Assembly (NCBI GenBank): GCA_019423635.1
Contig: JAHZBA010000019.1
Span: 1-48,113 of the forward strand
Source: Clostridiales bacterium
Lineage (GTDB): Bacteria > Bacillota > Clostridia > Oscillospirales > Oscillospiraceae
DNA: 48,113 nt
Reading direction: 5' to 3'
The notes below the pieces were generated by a model. It ran no database searches, was not told the DNA's origin, and worked only from the letters and a program-made list of their open reading frames with translations. Of this stretch, positions 31,430 to 40,292 are shown one piece after another (positions within the stretch are counted from its first letter, which is position 1; every line of letters starts with the position of its first letter). A program made the translations under genes and the position numbers.

Positions 31430-32163
31430 GAGCGGCGCCCCCCTCTTCTGTCATTCCGGCCTGCAAAGATCAGCACATACCGCAGCAGCTGCAAAACGGA
31501 CATCAGCAGTGCAGCCACATAGGTCATGGCCGCCGCCCGCAGGACCTTTCTGGCCCCGGTCAGCTCCCCGCCGTCCAGCAGGCCCTGCCCCTCGATGGTC
31601 TCCAGGGCCCGGTGAGAGGCGTCAAACTCCACCGGCAGCGTCACCAGCTGAAAGAGCGTCGTCAGGGAGAACAGCACGATTCCCACAAAAAACAGCGGCT
31701 GGCTGTAGAGCACCATTCCCAGCAGCAGCAAAATGAAGGAGAACCGGGAGCCGAACTGGGTGGCGGGAATGATGGCGCTCCGCACCCGGATGGGTCCGTA
31801 GCCCACAGCATACTGCACCGCATGGCCCGCCTCGTGGCAGGCCACGCCCACCGCCGCCACCGTCGGCGCCCCGTAGACTCCCTCGGAGAGGTAGATCGTG
31901 TTGTCCCTGGGATCGTAGTGATCCGTCAGATTTCCCCGGCAGGTGCGGATCGGCACGTCATATACGCCGTGGGCCCGCAGCACCGCCTCCGCCGCCTGGG
32001 CGCCGGTGAGACGGCGGCGGTTGGTCACGCCGCTGTAGCGCCGGAAATTCCCGCTGACCTGGGCCTGGGCCCAGAGAGACAGCACCAGCACCGGGATCAG
32101 CAGGACGCAGTAGAGGTTGTTGGCCAGAAAGGTTCCATAGCCGCCATAGTAAGTCGGATACAT
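31426..32163 (-). CDS. Membrane zinc metallopeptidase (Zn_peptidase_2/YugP-like)
   Basis: The 245-aa membrane protein has an N-terminal helix (about 13-33), the zinc motif ACHEAGHAVQYA, a TDHYDPRDNTIYLSEGVY strand before it, and further helices (about 140-180 and 220-240). The third ligand may be the conserved EFDASHRAL segment. This is the YugP family found between fmt and rsmB in many Clostridia. Its substrate is unknown. A role in membrane-protein quality control would be a guess. Confidence 0.92.
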   Translation of the reverse strand: MYPTYYGGYGTFLANNLYCVLLIPVLVLSLWAQAQVSGNFRRYSGVTNRRRLTGAQAAEAVLRAHGVYDVPIRTCRGNLTDHYDPRDNTIYLSEGVYGAPTVAAVGVACHEAGHAVQYAVGYGPIRVRSAIIPATQFGSRFSFILLLLGMVLYSQPLFFVGIVLFSLTTLFQLVTLPVEFDASHRALETIEGQGLLDGGELTGARKVLRAAAMTYVAALLMSVLQLLRYVLIFAGRNDRRGGRRS

Positions 32164-32176
32164 AAAGCGCCTCGTC

Positions 32177-33088
32177 TCAAAGTGTAATAGGGTGCCCCAG
32201 CAGATAGGCGGCCGCGGCCATCCGCTTGCCTCCCTCCGCCTGGAGCTCTGTAATCAGCAAACTCTGCCCGTCGCCGCAGGCTACCTCGATGCCCTGCTTT
32301 CCGGCGGAGAGAATCGTGCCGGGGGCCCGGTCCGTCTCGCGGCCCGGCGCCGTCCGGTAGAGCTTCAGCCGCCGCCCCGCCAGCTCCGTCGAGGCGCAGG
32401 GCCAGGGAATCAGACCCCGTACCTGGCAGCTGATCTCCCGGGCGGACCGGGTCCAGTCCACCGGGGACAGCTCCCTGCCCAGCTTGGAGGCATAGCTCTG
32501 CCGGGCGTGATCCTGAGGCGTCCGGCGGGCCGTTCCGCCGCTCAGGGCCCCGACGGCCTCCGACAGCGCCTCCGCCCCCAGCTCCGCCAGCCGGGCGGTG
32601 AGGGCCTGGGCATCCTCCGTCTCCCCAATCGGGGTGGATTTTTGCAGGATGATGTCCCCGGTATCCAGCTCCTGGGCCATATACTGAATGGTGACGCCCG
32701 TCTCCGCCTCCCCGTTCAAAATCGCCCAGTTGATGGGGGCGGCTCCGCGGTATTTGGGCAGCAGCGACGAGTGGACGTTGATGGCGCCGTAGGGCGCCGC
32801 CTGGAGAATCTCCTCCGGAAGGAGCTTCCCATAGGCCGCAACCACAATCAGCTCCGGCGCCAGCTCCCGCACGGTCTCCACCGTCTCCGTCTCCCGCATC
32901 CGCTCAGGCTGATACACGGGCAGAGCCTGTGATAAGGCATACTCCTTTACAGGAGAAAAGGTCACCTTATTGCGGTTTCTGGGCTTGTCCGGCTGGGTAA
33001 AGACCCCGCAGACCGTGTGCCCGTCCTCCACCAAACGCTTTAGGGAGACCGCCGCGAATTCCGGCGTCCCCATAAACAGGATTCGCAT
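32177..33088 (-). CDS. fmt: Methionyl-tRNA formyltransferase
   Basis: Fmt formylates initiator Met-tRNA using 10-formyl-tetrahydrofolate. The 303-aa protein has MGTPEFAAVSLKRL, the catalytic region NVHSSLLPKYRGAAPINWAI, and LDTGDIIL. The C-terminal OB-like domain (about 205-303) binds tRNA. The start follows the def stop by 2 bp, and def-fmt is the usual pair that adds and removes N-formyl groups. Confidence 0.97.
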   Translation of the reverse strand: MRILFMGTPEFAAVSLKRLVEDGHTVCGVFTQPDKPRNRNKVTFSPVKEYALSQALPVYQPERMRETETVETVRELAPELIVVAAYGKLLPEEILQAAPYGAINVHSSLLPKYRGAAPINWAILNGEAETGVTIQYMAQELDTGDIILQKSTPIGETEDAQALTARLAELGAEALSEAVGALSGGTARRTPQDHARQSYASKLGRELSPVDWTRSAREISCQVRGLIPWPCASTELAGRRLKLYRTAPGRETDRAPGTILSAGKQGIEVACGDGQSLLITELQAEGGKRMAAAAYLLGHPITL

Positions 33089-33090
33089 AC

Positions 33091-33594
33091 TTATTCCTCC
33101 GGCTCCTCCGTCTGTGCAAGGTACTCCTCCAGCTCCTCCTCGGAGAGGAAGTGGTCGATGTGCTCCGTATACATATGGCCGTCCAGGTGCTCCAGCTCAT
33201 GGCAGAAAGCCCGGGCCGTCAGTCCCGTGCGCTGGAGCTCAAACCACGTTCCGTTCCGGTCCTGCGCCCGCACCTTTACGGTCTCCGGCCGGGTGACGAT
33301 GCCCCACTTGCCGGGGACGCTGAGACATCCCTCCAGGCCGGTCTGCTCCCCGCTCTGGGATACGATCTCCGGGTTGATGAGCTCCACATAGGCCTCCGTC
33401 TCCTCGTCCAGCACCAGACACACCCGGCGAAGCACCCCCACCTGCGGCGCCGCCAGGCCCGCTCCGCTGGCCGCATCCAGCGTCTCCGCCATATCGTCCA
33501 GCAGAATATGGAGCCGCCGGTTAAACACGTCCACCGGGCGGCAGACCTTGGTCAGGCACTCCTCGCCCTGTTCCACAATCTTTCGCAATGCCAT
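33091..33594 (-). CDS. def: Peptide deformylase
   Basis: Def removes the N-formyl group from new proteins with an Fe/Zn centre. All three motifs are intact in this 167-aa protein: GAGLAAPQVG (44-53), EGCLS with metal-binding Cys90, and HELEH (132-136). It ends in an acidic, helix-prone tail (FLSEEELEEYLAQTEEPEE). GGGAGG precedes the ATG. Confidence 0.97.
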   Translation of the reverse strand: MALRKIVEQGEECLTKVCRPVDVFNRRLHILLDDMAETLDAASGAGLAAPQVGVLRRVCLVLDEETEAYVELINPEIVSQSGEQTGLEGCLSVPGKWGIVTRPETVKVRAQDRNGTWFELQRTGLTARAFCHELEHLDGHMYTEHIDHFLSEEELEEYLAQTEEPEE

Positions 33595-33615
33595 GGTTGT
33601 TCCTCCCCGACTGCC

Positions 33616-36078
33616 TCACTCCAGGGCGTTGCAGTCTACAAAAATATTCGTTCCCCGATGGGCGCGCTCTCCGGCAAAGGTCCTCAGCAGCCAGCTGATG
33701 CACTCCCGCGCCGCTTTGTCATTGCGGCCAATCAGCAGCACCCGGTAGCGGTAGCGGTTGTTGACCTTCAGCACCGGCGCCGGCGCGGGGCCCAGAACCT
33801 CCGGCTGGCTCTCCGCCAGCTCCGGCAGCATCTGTACCAGCGCGCCCCGCACCCACCGTGCGGCCCGCAGTACCTGTCCCTCCTCCGCGCCGGAGACGGT
33901 GAAGGTAAAGAGGTCCGCAAAAGGCGGATACCGCCGCAGACGCCGCAGGCGGATCTCATTTTGATAAAAGCCCTCATAGTCCTGCCGGGCGGCACACTGG
34001 ATGACCTCATTTTCGGGGGTGAAGGTCTGGATCACCGCCCGCCCGGCCCGGTCTCCCCGGCCGGCCCGGCCCACCACCTGCGTCAGCAGACTGAAGGTCC
34101 GCTCCGCCGCCCGGTAGTGGTCCACATACAGGGACAGATCGGCAGACAGCACCCCCACCAGCGTCACACGCTCAAAATCCAACCCCTTGGCCACCATCTG
34201 GGTGCCCAGGAGAATGGGGATGTTCTCCCGCTCAAATCTACCGAGAATCGCCTCATAGCCGCCGGCGGCGGTGTCGGCGTCCATCCGCAAAATCTCCGTC
34301 TCCGGAAACAGCCGGTGCAGCTCCTCCTCCACCTTCTGGGTGCCGGCTCCGATGTGCTTGATGATGCCGCCGCAGCCGGGGCACACCTCCGGAGCCGGCT
34401 CCGAGTGGCCGCAGTAGTGGCACATCAGCCGCCCATTGGCGGAGTGATAGGTCAAAGGCACGCTGCACCGGGGACACTCCGGGACGGCGCCGCACTCACC
34501 GCAGAGCACATAGCGGCTGCTGCCCCGGCGGTTCAAAAAGAGGATGCTCTGCTCTCCCCGCGCCAAATTCTTCTCCAGCTCCTGCCGCAGCTCCCGGCCG
34601 ATCAGGCCCGGATTGCCTGCCCGGAGCTCCTCCCGGAGGTCCGCAATGGTCACCTGGGGGAGATGCTCCTCGTTGTACCGCCGCCGCAAAAGGACCTTGT
34701 GATAGGCACCCTCCTCCGCAGCCCAGGCGGTCTCCACCGCCGGCGTGGCGGAACCCAGCACCAGCAGAGCCTTCTCCCTGGCGCAGAGATACTTTGCAAT
34801 CTCCCGGGTGTGATAGCGGGGCGGGTTCTCCGACTGGTAGCTGCTCTCCTGCTCCTCGTCCAGAATCACCGCCCCCAGATGCTTCAAGGGCGCAAAAATA
34901 GCGGAGCGGGTGCCCAGCACCACCTGGATCTCTCCCCGGCGAATGCGCTTCCACTGGTCATAGCGCTCCGTCATCCGCAAGGAGCTGTGGAGCATGGCCA
35001 CCTGGGCACCAAAGCAGGCGGAGAACTTCCGCATCATCTGGGGGGTCAGCACAATCTCCGGCACCAGCACCATCGCCGTCTTGCCCCGGGACAGCACCTC
35101 CCGCACCAGGTGCAGGTAGAGCTGCGTCTTTCCGCTGCCGGTGACGCCGTGGAGCAGCACCGCCTCCGGTTTTCCGCTCCGCGTCAGCTCCAGAATCTCG
35201 TCAAAGGCCCTCTGCTGTTCCGCGTTCAGCGCCGCCGGCAGCTCCGTCTCCACGCTCTCCGGAGCGGGCACCCGCAGGGCCTCCTCCTCCGTCAGTGTCA
35301 CAAGGCCGGACTTCTCCAGCCCCCGCAGCGTCCGCATGGAGGCGCCGGTAAAGTAGGCGAGATCCGCCGCCGAGGTCCGCCCCGCGGCGGCCAGCAGCCG
35401 CACCGTCTCATACCGCTGCGGCGCGGAACGGCGCCTTGGCTCTGTCAGCGCCAGAGCCTCCTCCGCACTGACGGCCAGCTCCGCCATCCAGCGGGTCTTG
35501 TCGCCGATCCGCCGCTTGGCGGCCGTCTCGCACTCCACCACGCCCGCCTTTTCCAGTGCCCGCAGGGTGGCCTCCACCCCCTCGCCGCAGGTGCTGCGCA
35601 GTTCCTCCAGCCCGGTGCTTCCGCCGGCGGCATACAGCGCGTCCAGCACCGGCAGGGACCGCCGGACGGAGGCTGCCATGCCGTCGGCCGTCAGCCGGTC
35701 CAGGCCGGGGTCCTTCAGCCGCCAGATCTCCCGCAGAGAATACCAGAGCCCCGCGGGCAAAATGGCCTTCACCGCCTCATAGAGGGTGCAGAAATACCTC
35801 TGGCGCATCCACAGCGCCAGGGCGATGCCTTCCTGATCCAGCACCGGCTCCCGGTCCAGCACCGCGGAAACGGCCTTGAGGCCTTTGCGCCGCTCCCTGT
35901 CGCCCCGGGCCAGAATGATTCCCTCCGAAGCCCGGTTCCCCCGGCCAAAGGGCACCATCACCCGGACGCCAGGCAGGGCCGTCCCGCTCAGCGCTTCCGG
36001 CACCAAATAGTCATAGGGCTTATCAATGGAATAGGGCGCGGCGCTGACCGCGACTTTCACAATGACAGCGGTCTCCAT
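33616..36078 (-). CDS. priA: Primosomal protein N' (replication restart helicase PriA)
   Basis: PriA reloads the replisome at stalled forks. The 820-aa protein has the N-terminal 3'-end-binding domain (VAVSAAPYSIDKPYDYLVPE), helicase Walker A GVTGSGKTQLY, the DEAH-box variant LDEEQ in ILDEEQESSYQSE, and eight cysteines in CGECGAVPECPRC...CHYCG...CPGCGG that bind two zinc ions. Helicase motif VVGRAGRGDRAGR is present. GGAGGGG lies upstream. Length is slightly above the family norm because of an inserted helical segment around 130-260. Confidence 0.97.
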   Translation of the reverse strand: METAVIVKVAVSAAPYSIDKPYDYLVPEALSGTALPGVRVMVPFGRGNRASEGIILARGDRERRKGLKAVSAVLDREPVLDQEGIALALWMRQRYFCTLYEAVKAILPAGLWYSLREIWRLKDPGLDRLTADGMAASVRRSLPVLDALYAAGGSTGLEELRSTCGEGVEATLRALEKAGVVECETAAKRRIGDKTRWMAELAVSAEEALALTEPRRRSAPQRYETVRLLAAAGRTSAADLAYFTGASMRTLRGLEKSGLVTLTEEEALRVPAPESVETELPAALNAEQQRAFDEILELTRSGKPEAVLLHGVTGSGKTQLYLHLVREVLSRGKTAMVLVPEIVLTPQMMRKFSACFGAQVAMLHSSLRMTERYDQWKRIRRGEIQVVLGTRSAIFAPLKHLGAVILDEEQESSYQSENPPRYHTREIAKYLCAREKALLVLGSATPAVETAWAAEEGAYHKVLLRRRYNEEHLPQVTIADLREELRAGNPGLIGRELRQELEKNLARGEQSILFLNRRGSSRYVLCGECGAVPECPRCSVPLTYHSANGRLMCHYCGHSEPAPEVCPGCGGIIKHIGAGTQKVEEELHRLFPETEILRMDADTAAGGYEAILGRFERENIPILLGTQMVAKGLDFERVTLVGVLSADLSLYVDHYRAAERTFSLLTQVVGRAGRGDRAGRAVIQTFTPENEVIQCAARQDYEGFYQNEIRLRRLRRYPPFADLFTFTVSGAEEGQVLRAARWVRGALVQMLPELAESQPEVLGPAPAPVLKVNNRYRYRVLLIGRNDKAARECISWLLRTFAGERAHRGTNIFVDCNALE

Positions 36079-36097
36079 GCCTCGCCCCTCCTCTGTC

Positions 36098-36307
36098 TCA
36101 CGGGTTCTCCCGGTCCTGACAATCGGCTCCCAGCCGTCCCTCCGCCACCTCGTTGATGGCGATGGTCACCGGCTTTTCCGTCAGGTACTCCCCGGTCTCC
36201 TCGGCCATCTCGGCAATCTGACGGGCCCGGCGGGCCACCACATTGACCAGCATGTAGCGGTTGGGCACCACACTGGTCAGCTTGTTCATTGCGGGATAGA
36301 GCATCAT
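36098..36307 (-). CDS. rpoZ: RNA polymerase omega subunit
   Basis: The 69-aa protein MMLYPAMNKLTSVVPNRYML has the omega pattern (YxMVNVVARRARQI-type VNVVARRARQIAE, then KPVTIAINEVAEGRL). Omega helps assemble RNA polymerase around beta prime. Start may be 36307 or 36304 (tandem ATG). It sits in the gmk-rpoZ-priA order normal for Firmicutes. Confidence 0.95.
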   Translation of the reverse strand: MMLYPAMNKLTSVVPNRYMLVNVVARRARQIAEMAEETGEYLTEKPVTIAINEVAEGRLGADCQDRENP

Positions 36308-36390
36308 AACAATCTACTTCCATTCTGCCATCTTTCGGCTAAATTTTTTGTCATATTCGGGAGGGACCCCAAGTCTGTTGACAGCGAAGT

Positions 36391-36987
36391 CTAATTCCCG
36401 TTGAGAATCTCCATGCGCTCCTGGGGCTTGCAGTGCTCGGCGGTCATGATGGCCTCCAGCTCCCCCACGGCGTTTTCCACCGTATCGTTGATGACAAAGT
36501 AGTCATAGGTATGGGCGGTCTGAACCTCCACCTTGGCCCGCAGCAGCCGCTTTTGAATCTTCTCCTCGCTGTCGGTGCCCCGGTCCTTCAACCGGCGCTC
36601 CAGCTCCTCCCAGCTGGGCGGCGCAATGAAAATCCGCACGGCATCCGGCATCTTCTGGGATACCTGTATGGCCCCCTGGATCTCAATGTCCAAAATCACA
36701 TCCCGGCCCTGGTTCATGGCCTTGTAGACATACTCCCGAGGGGTACCATAGAAGTTGCCCACAAACTCGGCATACTCCAAAAACTCATCCCGCGCAATCC
36801 ACTCCCGGAAGGTGTCCACATCCAAAAAGCGGTAGTGAATGCCGTCGATCTCGCCGGGACGTGCCGGACGGGTCGTGGCAGACACGGAGAAAAAGAGGTC
36901 CCTCCGGCGCTCCAGAAGGGCTTTCAGCACGGTGCTCTTGCCGACCCCGGAGGGACCGGAGATAATGAAAGTTCTTCCCTTTGTCAT
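36391..36987 (-). CDS. gmk: Guanylate kinase
   Basis: Gmk phosphorylates GMP to GDP. The 198-aa protein has P-loop GPSGVGKST (about 10-18), the GMP-binding TTRPARPGEIDGIHYRFL and EYAEFVGNFYGTPREYV segments, and RRLKDRGTDSEEKIQKRL as the lid. GGGGAAGGA precedes the ATG. It lies between remA and rpoZ. Confidence 0.98.
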   Translation of the reverse strand: MTKGRTFIISGPSGVGKSTVLKALLERRRDLFFSVSATTRPARPGEIDGIHYRFLDVDTFREWIARDEFLEYAEFVGNFYGTPREYVYKAMNQGRDVILDIEIQGAIQVSQKMPDAVRIFIAPPSWEELERRLKDRGTDSEEKIQKRLLRAKVEVQTAHTYDYFVINDTVENAVGELEAIMTAEHCKPQERMEILNGN

Positions 36988-37070
36988 GTTTTTGATTCCT
37001 TCCCCTTTGCATTGCGGGTATGAAACTCCGCTGTGATCCCCATAAATATCTGTAAAGCAAAATTACTTGT

Positions 37071-37325
37071 CTAATCTTCCAATTCTTTCGTTTCCGTCCG
37101 TGAGGCGGCGGTGAAGCGCTCCGGGGGCAGTGCCGACAGAACCACGTGGTCGCTGTCCATGATGAAGATGGCCGCGGTCTTCCGGCCGTAGGTGGCATCA
37201 ATCAGCATCCCCCGCTCCCGGCTCTCCTGCACCATCCGCTTGATGGGGGCGGAGTCCGGACTGACAACAGCCACCACCCGCTCCCGCGTCACCAGATTTC
37301 CAAATCCAATATTGATAAATTCCAT
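37071..37325 (-). CDS. remA: RemA-family extracellular matrix regulator (DUF370)
   Basis: RemA proteins are ring-forming DNA-binding activators of biofilm and osmoprotection genes in Bacillus. The 84-aa protein reads MEFINIGFGNLVTRERVVAVVSP with RERGMLIDATYGRKTAAIFIMDSDHVVLSA, the diagnostic block. Location between yicC and gmk is conserved in Firmicutes. The target genes here are unknown. The C-terminus ends in a charged tail. Confidence 0.95.
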   Translation of the reverse strand: MEFINIGFGNLVTRERVVAVVSPDSAPIKRMVQESRERGMLIDATYGRKTAAIFIMDSDHVVLSALPPERFTAASRTETKELED

Positions 37326-37450
37326 GATGATTCTTCCGTCCTGTCCTCTCCGCCGCCGGCCTTCGGCCAGAGGCCAGACCGCGCCGCAAAACCCTGGAGA
37401 AGGGATCTCCGATCCACCGGCGTCTTTACCGTCGATTTCTCAAAACAGTG

Positions 37451-38332
37451 CTATTCGATATTCTGCACCTGCTCGCGCATCTTCTCCACTTCCGCCTTTA
37501 ACCCCACCACCACCTGGGCGATGGCCACGTCGCCGCACTTGGAGCCGATGGTGTTGGACTCCCGGTTGACCTCCTGGATCAAAAAGTCCATCTTCCGGCC
37601 CATGGGCTCATCGGCCCGCAGCATCTCCCGCAGCTGCGCCACATGGCTCCGCAGGCGGACCGTCTCCTCGTCCACGGCCACCTTGTCGGCGTAGATGGCG
37701 GCCTCCGTCAAAATCCTCTGCTCGTCAATGGAGGTGCTCTGGAGGACCTCCTGCATCCGGGCGGTCAGCTTGGCGCGGTACTCGCTCACCGTCTCCGGGG
37801 ATCGGGCCTCCACCTGGGCGGTGTAGGTCTCAATCTGACGCAGCCGGCCTCCGATATCCTCCGCCAGCTTCTCCCCCTCCACGGCCCGCATGGCGCTGTG
37901 GGCCGCCAGGGCCTCGTCCAGCACCGCACAGAGATCCGCGCTGACCGTCTCCAGGTCCTCATCCGCCTTGGTAACGGTGAGCACATCCGGGAAGCGGGCC
38001 AGCGCCTCCGGCGTCACCTTGTAGGCCGTGGGGCCGCAGATCTCCGCCAGCTCGTTCAGCGCGGCGGCATACTGCGCCGCCAGCTCCCGGTTGACGGCCA
38101 CCTTGGCCACATCCGCGGCGGAGGCATCCACCGTGATGAACACATCCACCTTTCCCCGGGAGACCGTCCGCTGAACGCGCTGCTTCACCGCGTCCTCCGC
38201 AAAGGCGTACATCCGGGGCAGCTTCACGGTGCAGTCCAGATACCGGTTGTTGACGGACCGGACCTCCACGGTGATATCCCGCCGGTTCAACGTCTGCCTG
38301 GCCCGGCCGTAGCCGGTCATACTCTTAATCAT
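37451..38332 (-). CDS. yicC: YicC family endoribonuclease-like protein
   Basis: The 293-aa protein has the N-terminal MIKSMTGYGRARQT and the C-terminal GRKMDFLIQEVNRESNTIGSKCGD, both diagnostic for YicC. Escherichia coli YicC acts in RNA turnover, including small RNA decay. AAGGAG lies upstream of the chosen ATG at 38332; the frame extends further but without support. The 125-bp gap to remA shows only a small GGCC hairpin. Confidence 0.95.
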   Translation of the reverse strand: MIKSMTGYGRARQTLNRRDITVEVRSVNNRYLDCTVKLPRMYAFAEDAVKQRVQRTVSRGKVDVFITVDASAADVAKVAVNRELAAQYAAALNELAEICGPTAYKVTPEALARFPDVLTVTKADEDLETVSADLCAVLDEALAAHSAMRAVEGEKLAEDIGGRLRQIETYTAQVEARSPETVSEYRAKLTARMQEVLQSTSIDEQRILTEAAIYADKVAVDEETVRLRSHVAQLREMLRADEPMGRKMDFLIQEVNRESNTIGSKCGDVAIAQVVVGLKAEVEKMREQVQNIE

Positions 38333-38345
38333 AGGACACTCCTTC

Positions 38346-38978
38346 TCAGCAGCACAAAAACCAGCCGCCATTCATAAGAGAATACGCACAGCACAGCGGC
38401 AGGCACAGATTTCCGCCGCAGAGGTCCGTGCCGAACTGGCCGCCGCCGGGCCGGTAGACCCGCCGGGTGCCGTTTTCCATGAAGTCCAGGGCCTGCCGGT
38501 ACTCCTGGTTGCCGGGCTCCATCTGACAGGCGGTCTCATAGTACCGCTTGGCCTCGTCCGCCCAGCCCCGGCGGTAGCACACCGCTCCCCGCAGGAAATT
38601 CCACTCGGCATTGTGGTCGCTGTAGTTGGCCAGCAGGGCCTCCGCCCGGGTGAGATTGCCGGTTTGAATGGCAATCCGCACCTGCTGGAGCACCGAGGAG
38701 GTGCTCTGCCCGCCATACTGCTGGTATGTTCCGTAGCCGCCGTAGCTGCCGCCATAGCCCGGCCGGGGCTGCGCGGTGCCGCCTCCGGCGCCGCGCCGGC
38801 GGGTGATCTCCTCATAGGCGGCGTTGATCTCCTTCATCTTCTCCTGCGCCAGATCCGCCAGGGGATTGTCGTGGTAGTTGTCCGGATGATACTTGCGGGC
38901 CAGCTCCCGATATGCCTTTTTGATCTCCTCGTCGGAGGCACTCTCCGACACGCCCAGGGTCAGATAGGGGTCATTCAT
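38346..38978 (-). CDS. DnaJ-domain protein with TPR-like repeat and Cys-rich hydrophobic tail
   Basis: The 210-aa protein has a J domain (about 2-66, HPD at 31-33, YREL...KEINAAYEEITRRR), a Gly/Tyr/Gln linker (about 68-95), and a TPR-like helical region (about 98-165, AEALLANYSDHNAEWNFLRGAVCYRRGWADEA...YRQALDFM). The final 40 residues are hydrophobic and cysteine-rich (CGGNLCLPLCCAY). It is not a full DnaJ chaperone, since it lacks the zinc domain and client-binding domains. It probably recruits DnaK to a specific site. It overlaps the DUF5685 gene by 4 bp, an arrangement seen as a pair in relatives. Confidence 0.88.
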   Translation of the reverse strand: MNDPYLTLGVSESASDEEIKKAYRELARKYHPDNYHDNPLADLAQEKMKEINAAYEEITRRRGAGGGTAQPRPGYGGSYGGYGTYQQYGGQSTSSVLQQVRIAIQTGNLTRAEALLANYSDHNAEWNFLRGAVCYRRGWADEAKRYYETACQMEPGNQEYRQALDFMENGTRRVYRPGGGQFGTDLCGGNLCLPLCCAYSLMNGGWFLCC

Positions 38979-39868
38979 GTGGCACCTTCTTCGGTTTCTT
39001 TCTCTATTCCGCGCCGTCGGACGCGGAAGGTTCCATCCAAAACCGCCCTGCCCACCTGGAACAGGCCCGTGTAGATGGTTTTCTCCAGCAGCGGTCTCCA
39101 CTGGCGGAAATCCCACAGCTCATACGCCGCGGCCATAGCGTGAATGGAGTGGTCCAGGGTTGCGGCAAACGCCTGCCGCGCCTCCGGAGTCCACTGGCCG
39201 TCCCGCAGACCGTACCGCAGCGCCACGGGGTTGTAGTTCCCCGTCTCCGCATCCTGGACCAGGTCGTCCGCCGCGTCAATCAGATAGACCCATCGGCCCA
39301 GATGGTACAAAAGCTGCTCCAGCACCCGCCGCCGGACGGGATCGTCCGTCTCCCCGGCAGCGCAGGAAAGAAGCGACGCAAAGCAGTCCGCCGCCCGGTC
39401 CATGGAGGTACAGCCCTCCCGCTCCAGTGATCGGAGCTCCGCCAGCCGCTCCCGCACCGCCCGGTCAAAGGCGGGGCGCTGCGCCGCCGCCCGGCGGTAG
39501 GCCGGCCCCAGAACACTGCCGCCGGCCCGGTATTTCAGGCCCCGGAGCCGACCGTGGTCCTCGGCGCCGTCCCGCAGCTGCCAGCAGGCCAAAATCACAC
39601 TCTCGTCGGCGACCAGCTCCAGCGCGCTTCCGCCCCGGAAGAAGTCCCGTCCGTGAACGGGGTGGGGCGCGCACCGGCCGTGCAGGGTCTCCTCCTCCCC
39701 GTCGGAGAGGAGAATCGCCAGATAGGTGAAATCGTAATTCAAAATCATCCGGGCCGCCGGGCCATAGCGCCCGCCCAGGGTATGGCACAGCCCGCAGTAC
39801 ATCCGCCGGAACCGCGCCGCCTCTTCCTCAGGCAAGTCCTGAAGCGGCGGCCTGACATAGCCGAACAT
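38975..39868 (-). CDS. DUF5685 family protein
   Basis: The 297-aa protein begins MFGYVRPPLQDLPEEEAARFRRMYCGLCHTLGGRYG, the DUF5685 opening. Two closely spaced cysteines (CGLC) and other histidines and aspartates (LIDAADDLVQDAETGNYNPVALRYG) suggest an all-helical fold similar to isoprenoid-synthase-type proteins, but the function is unknown. It is coupled by an ATGA overlap to the J-domain protein, so the pair may act together. It lies 3 bp after the RseC-like gene. Confidence 0.88.
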   Translation of the reverse strand: MFGYVRPPLQDLPEEEAARFRRMYCGLCHTLGGRYGPAARMILNYDFTYLAILLSDGEEETLHGRCAPHPVHGRDFFRGGSALELVADESVILACWQLRDGAEDHGRLRGLKYRAGGSVLGPAYRRAAAQRPAFDRAVRERLAELRSLEREGCTSMDRAADCFASLLSCAAGETDDPVRRRVLEQLLYHLGRWVYLIDAADDLVQDAETGNYNPVALRYGLRDGQWTPEARQAFAATLDHSIHAMAAAYELWDFRQWRPLLEKTIYTGLFQVGRAVLDGTFRVRRRGIEKETEEGAT

Positions 39869-39871
39869 CCC

Positions 39872-40282
39872 TCAAAACAGCCGCACGATGGTAAAGACCA
39901 GTCCCCCCCGGTCCCGGAGGCGGCGGTCATAGCGGATTGCCAGCAGAATCCCCAGGACAAAGCCCACCCCGGCGGCCGTGTACTGCACACCAACCGCGGC
40001 GCCCAGGAAGAAGGCCGCCAGGTATCCCGCCAGGAACAGCGCCACCGGGATCGCATACACCAATACCACGATCCCCAGCATCTTCCGGGTGCTGCTCTCC
40101 ACCACAACTTTCTGTCCCGGCCGGGCTCCAATGGGGTTGGAGGCCCTGGCATGGACCGCCGCGCCGGTGACGCCGCAGCCGGCGCACTCCTCGCAGTCAT
40201 GCCCGCAGGCGGACTTCCGCGGCACGGACACCTCCGCATACTCCGCGTTGAGAATCCGCTCCACCGTTGCAATCTGGGTCAT
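39872..40282 (-). CDS. RseC/SoxR-reducing-system-type membrane protein
   Basis: The 136-aa protein has an N-terminal cysteine cluster (CGHDCEECAGCG) that could hold an iron-sulfur centre, then a small beta domain (GARPGQKVVVESSTRKML) and two membrane helices (about 68-90 and 96-113). This matches the RseC/RsxC-associated family often linked to electron transfer. The neighbours (cdaR upstream, DUF5685 downstream) do not narrow its role. GGAGG lies upstream. Confidence 0.9.
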   Translation of the reverse strand: MTQIATVERILNAEYAEVSVPRKSACGHDCEECAGCGVTGAAVHARASNPIGARPGQKVVVESSTRKMLGIVVLVYAIPVALFLAGYLAAFFLGAAVGVQYTAAGVGFVLGILLAIRYDRRLRDRGGLVFTIVRLF

Positions 40283-40292
40283 GTGTCTCCTC

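Noticed and set aside
33151..36156. A 1001-codon plus-strand frame opposite priA and def
   Set aside because: It covers genes with intact catalytic motifs on the other strand, and the translated product has no recognisable feature.
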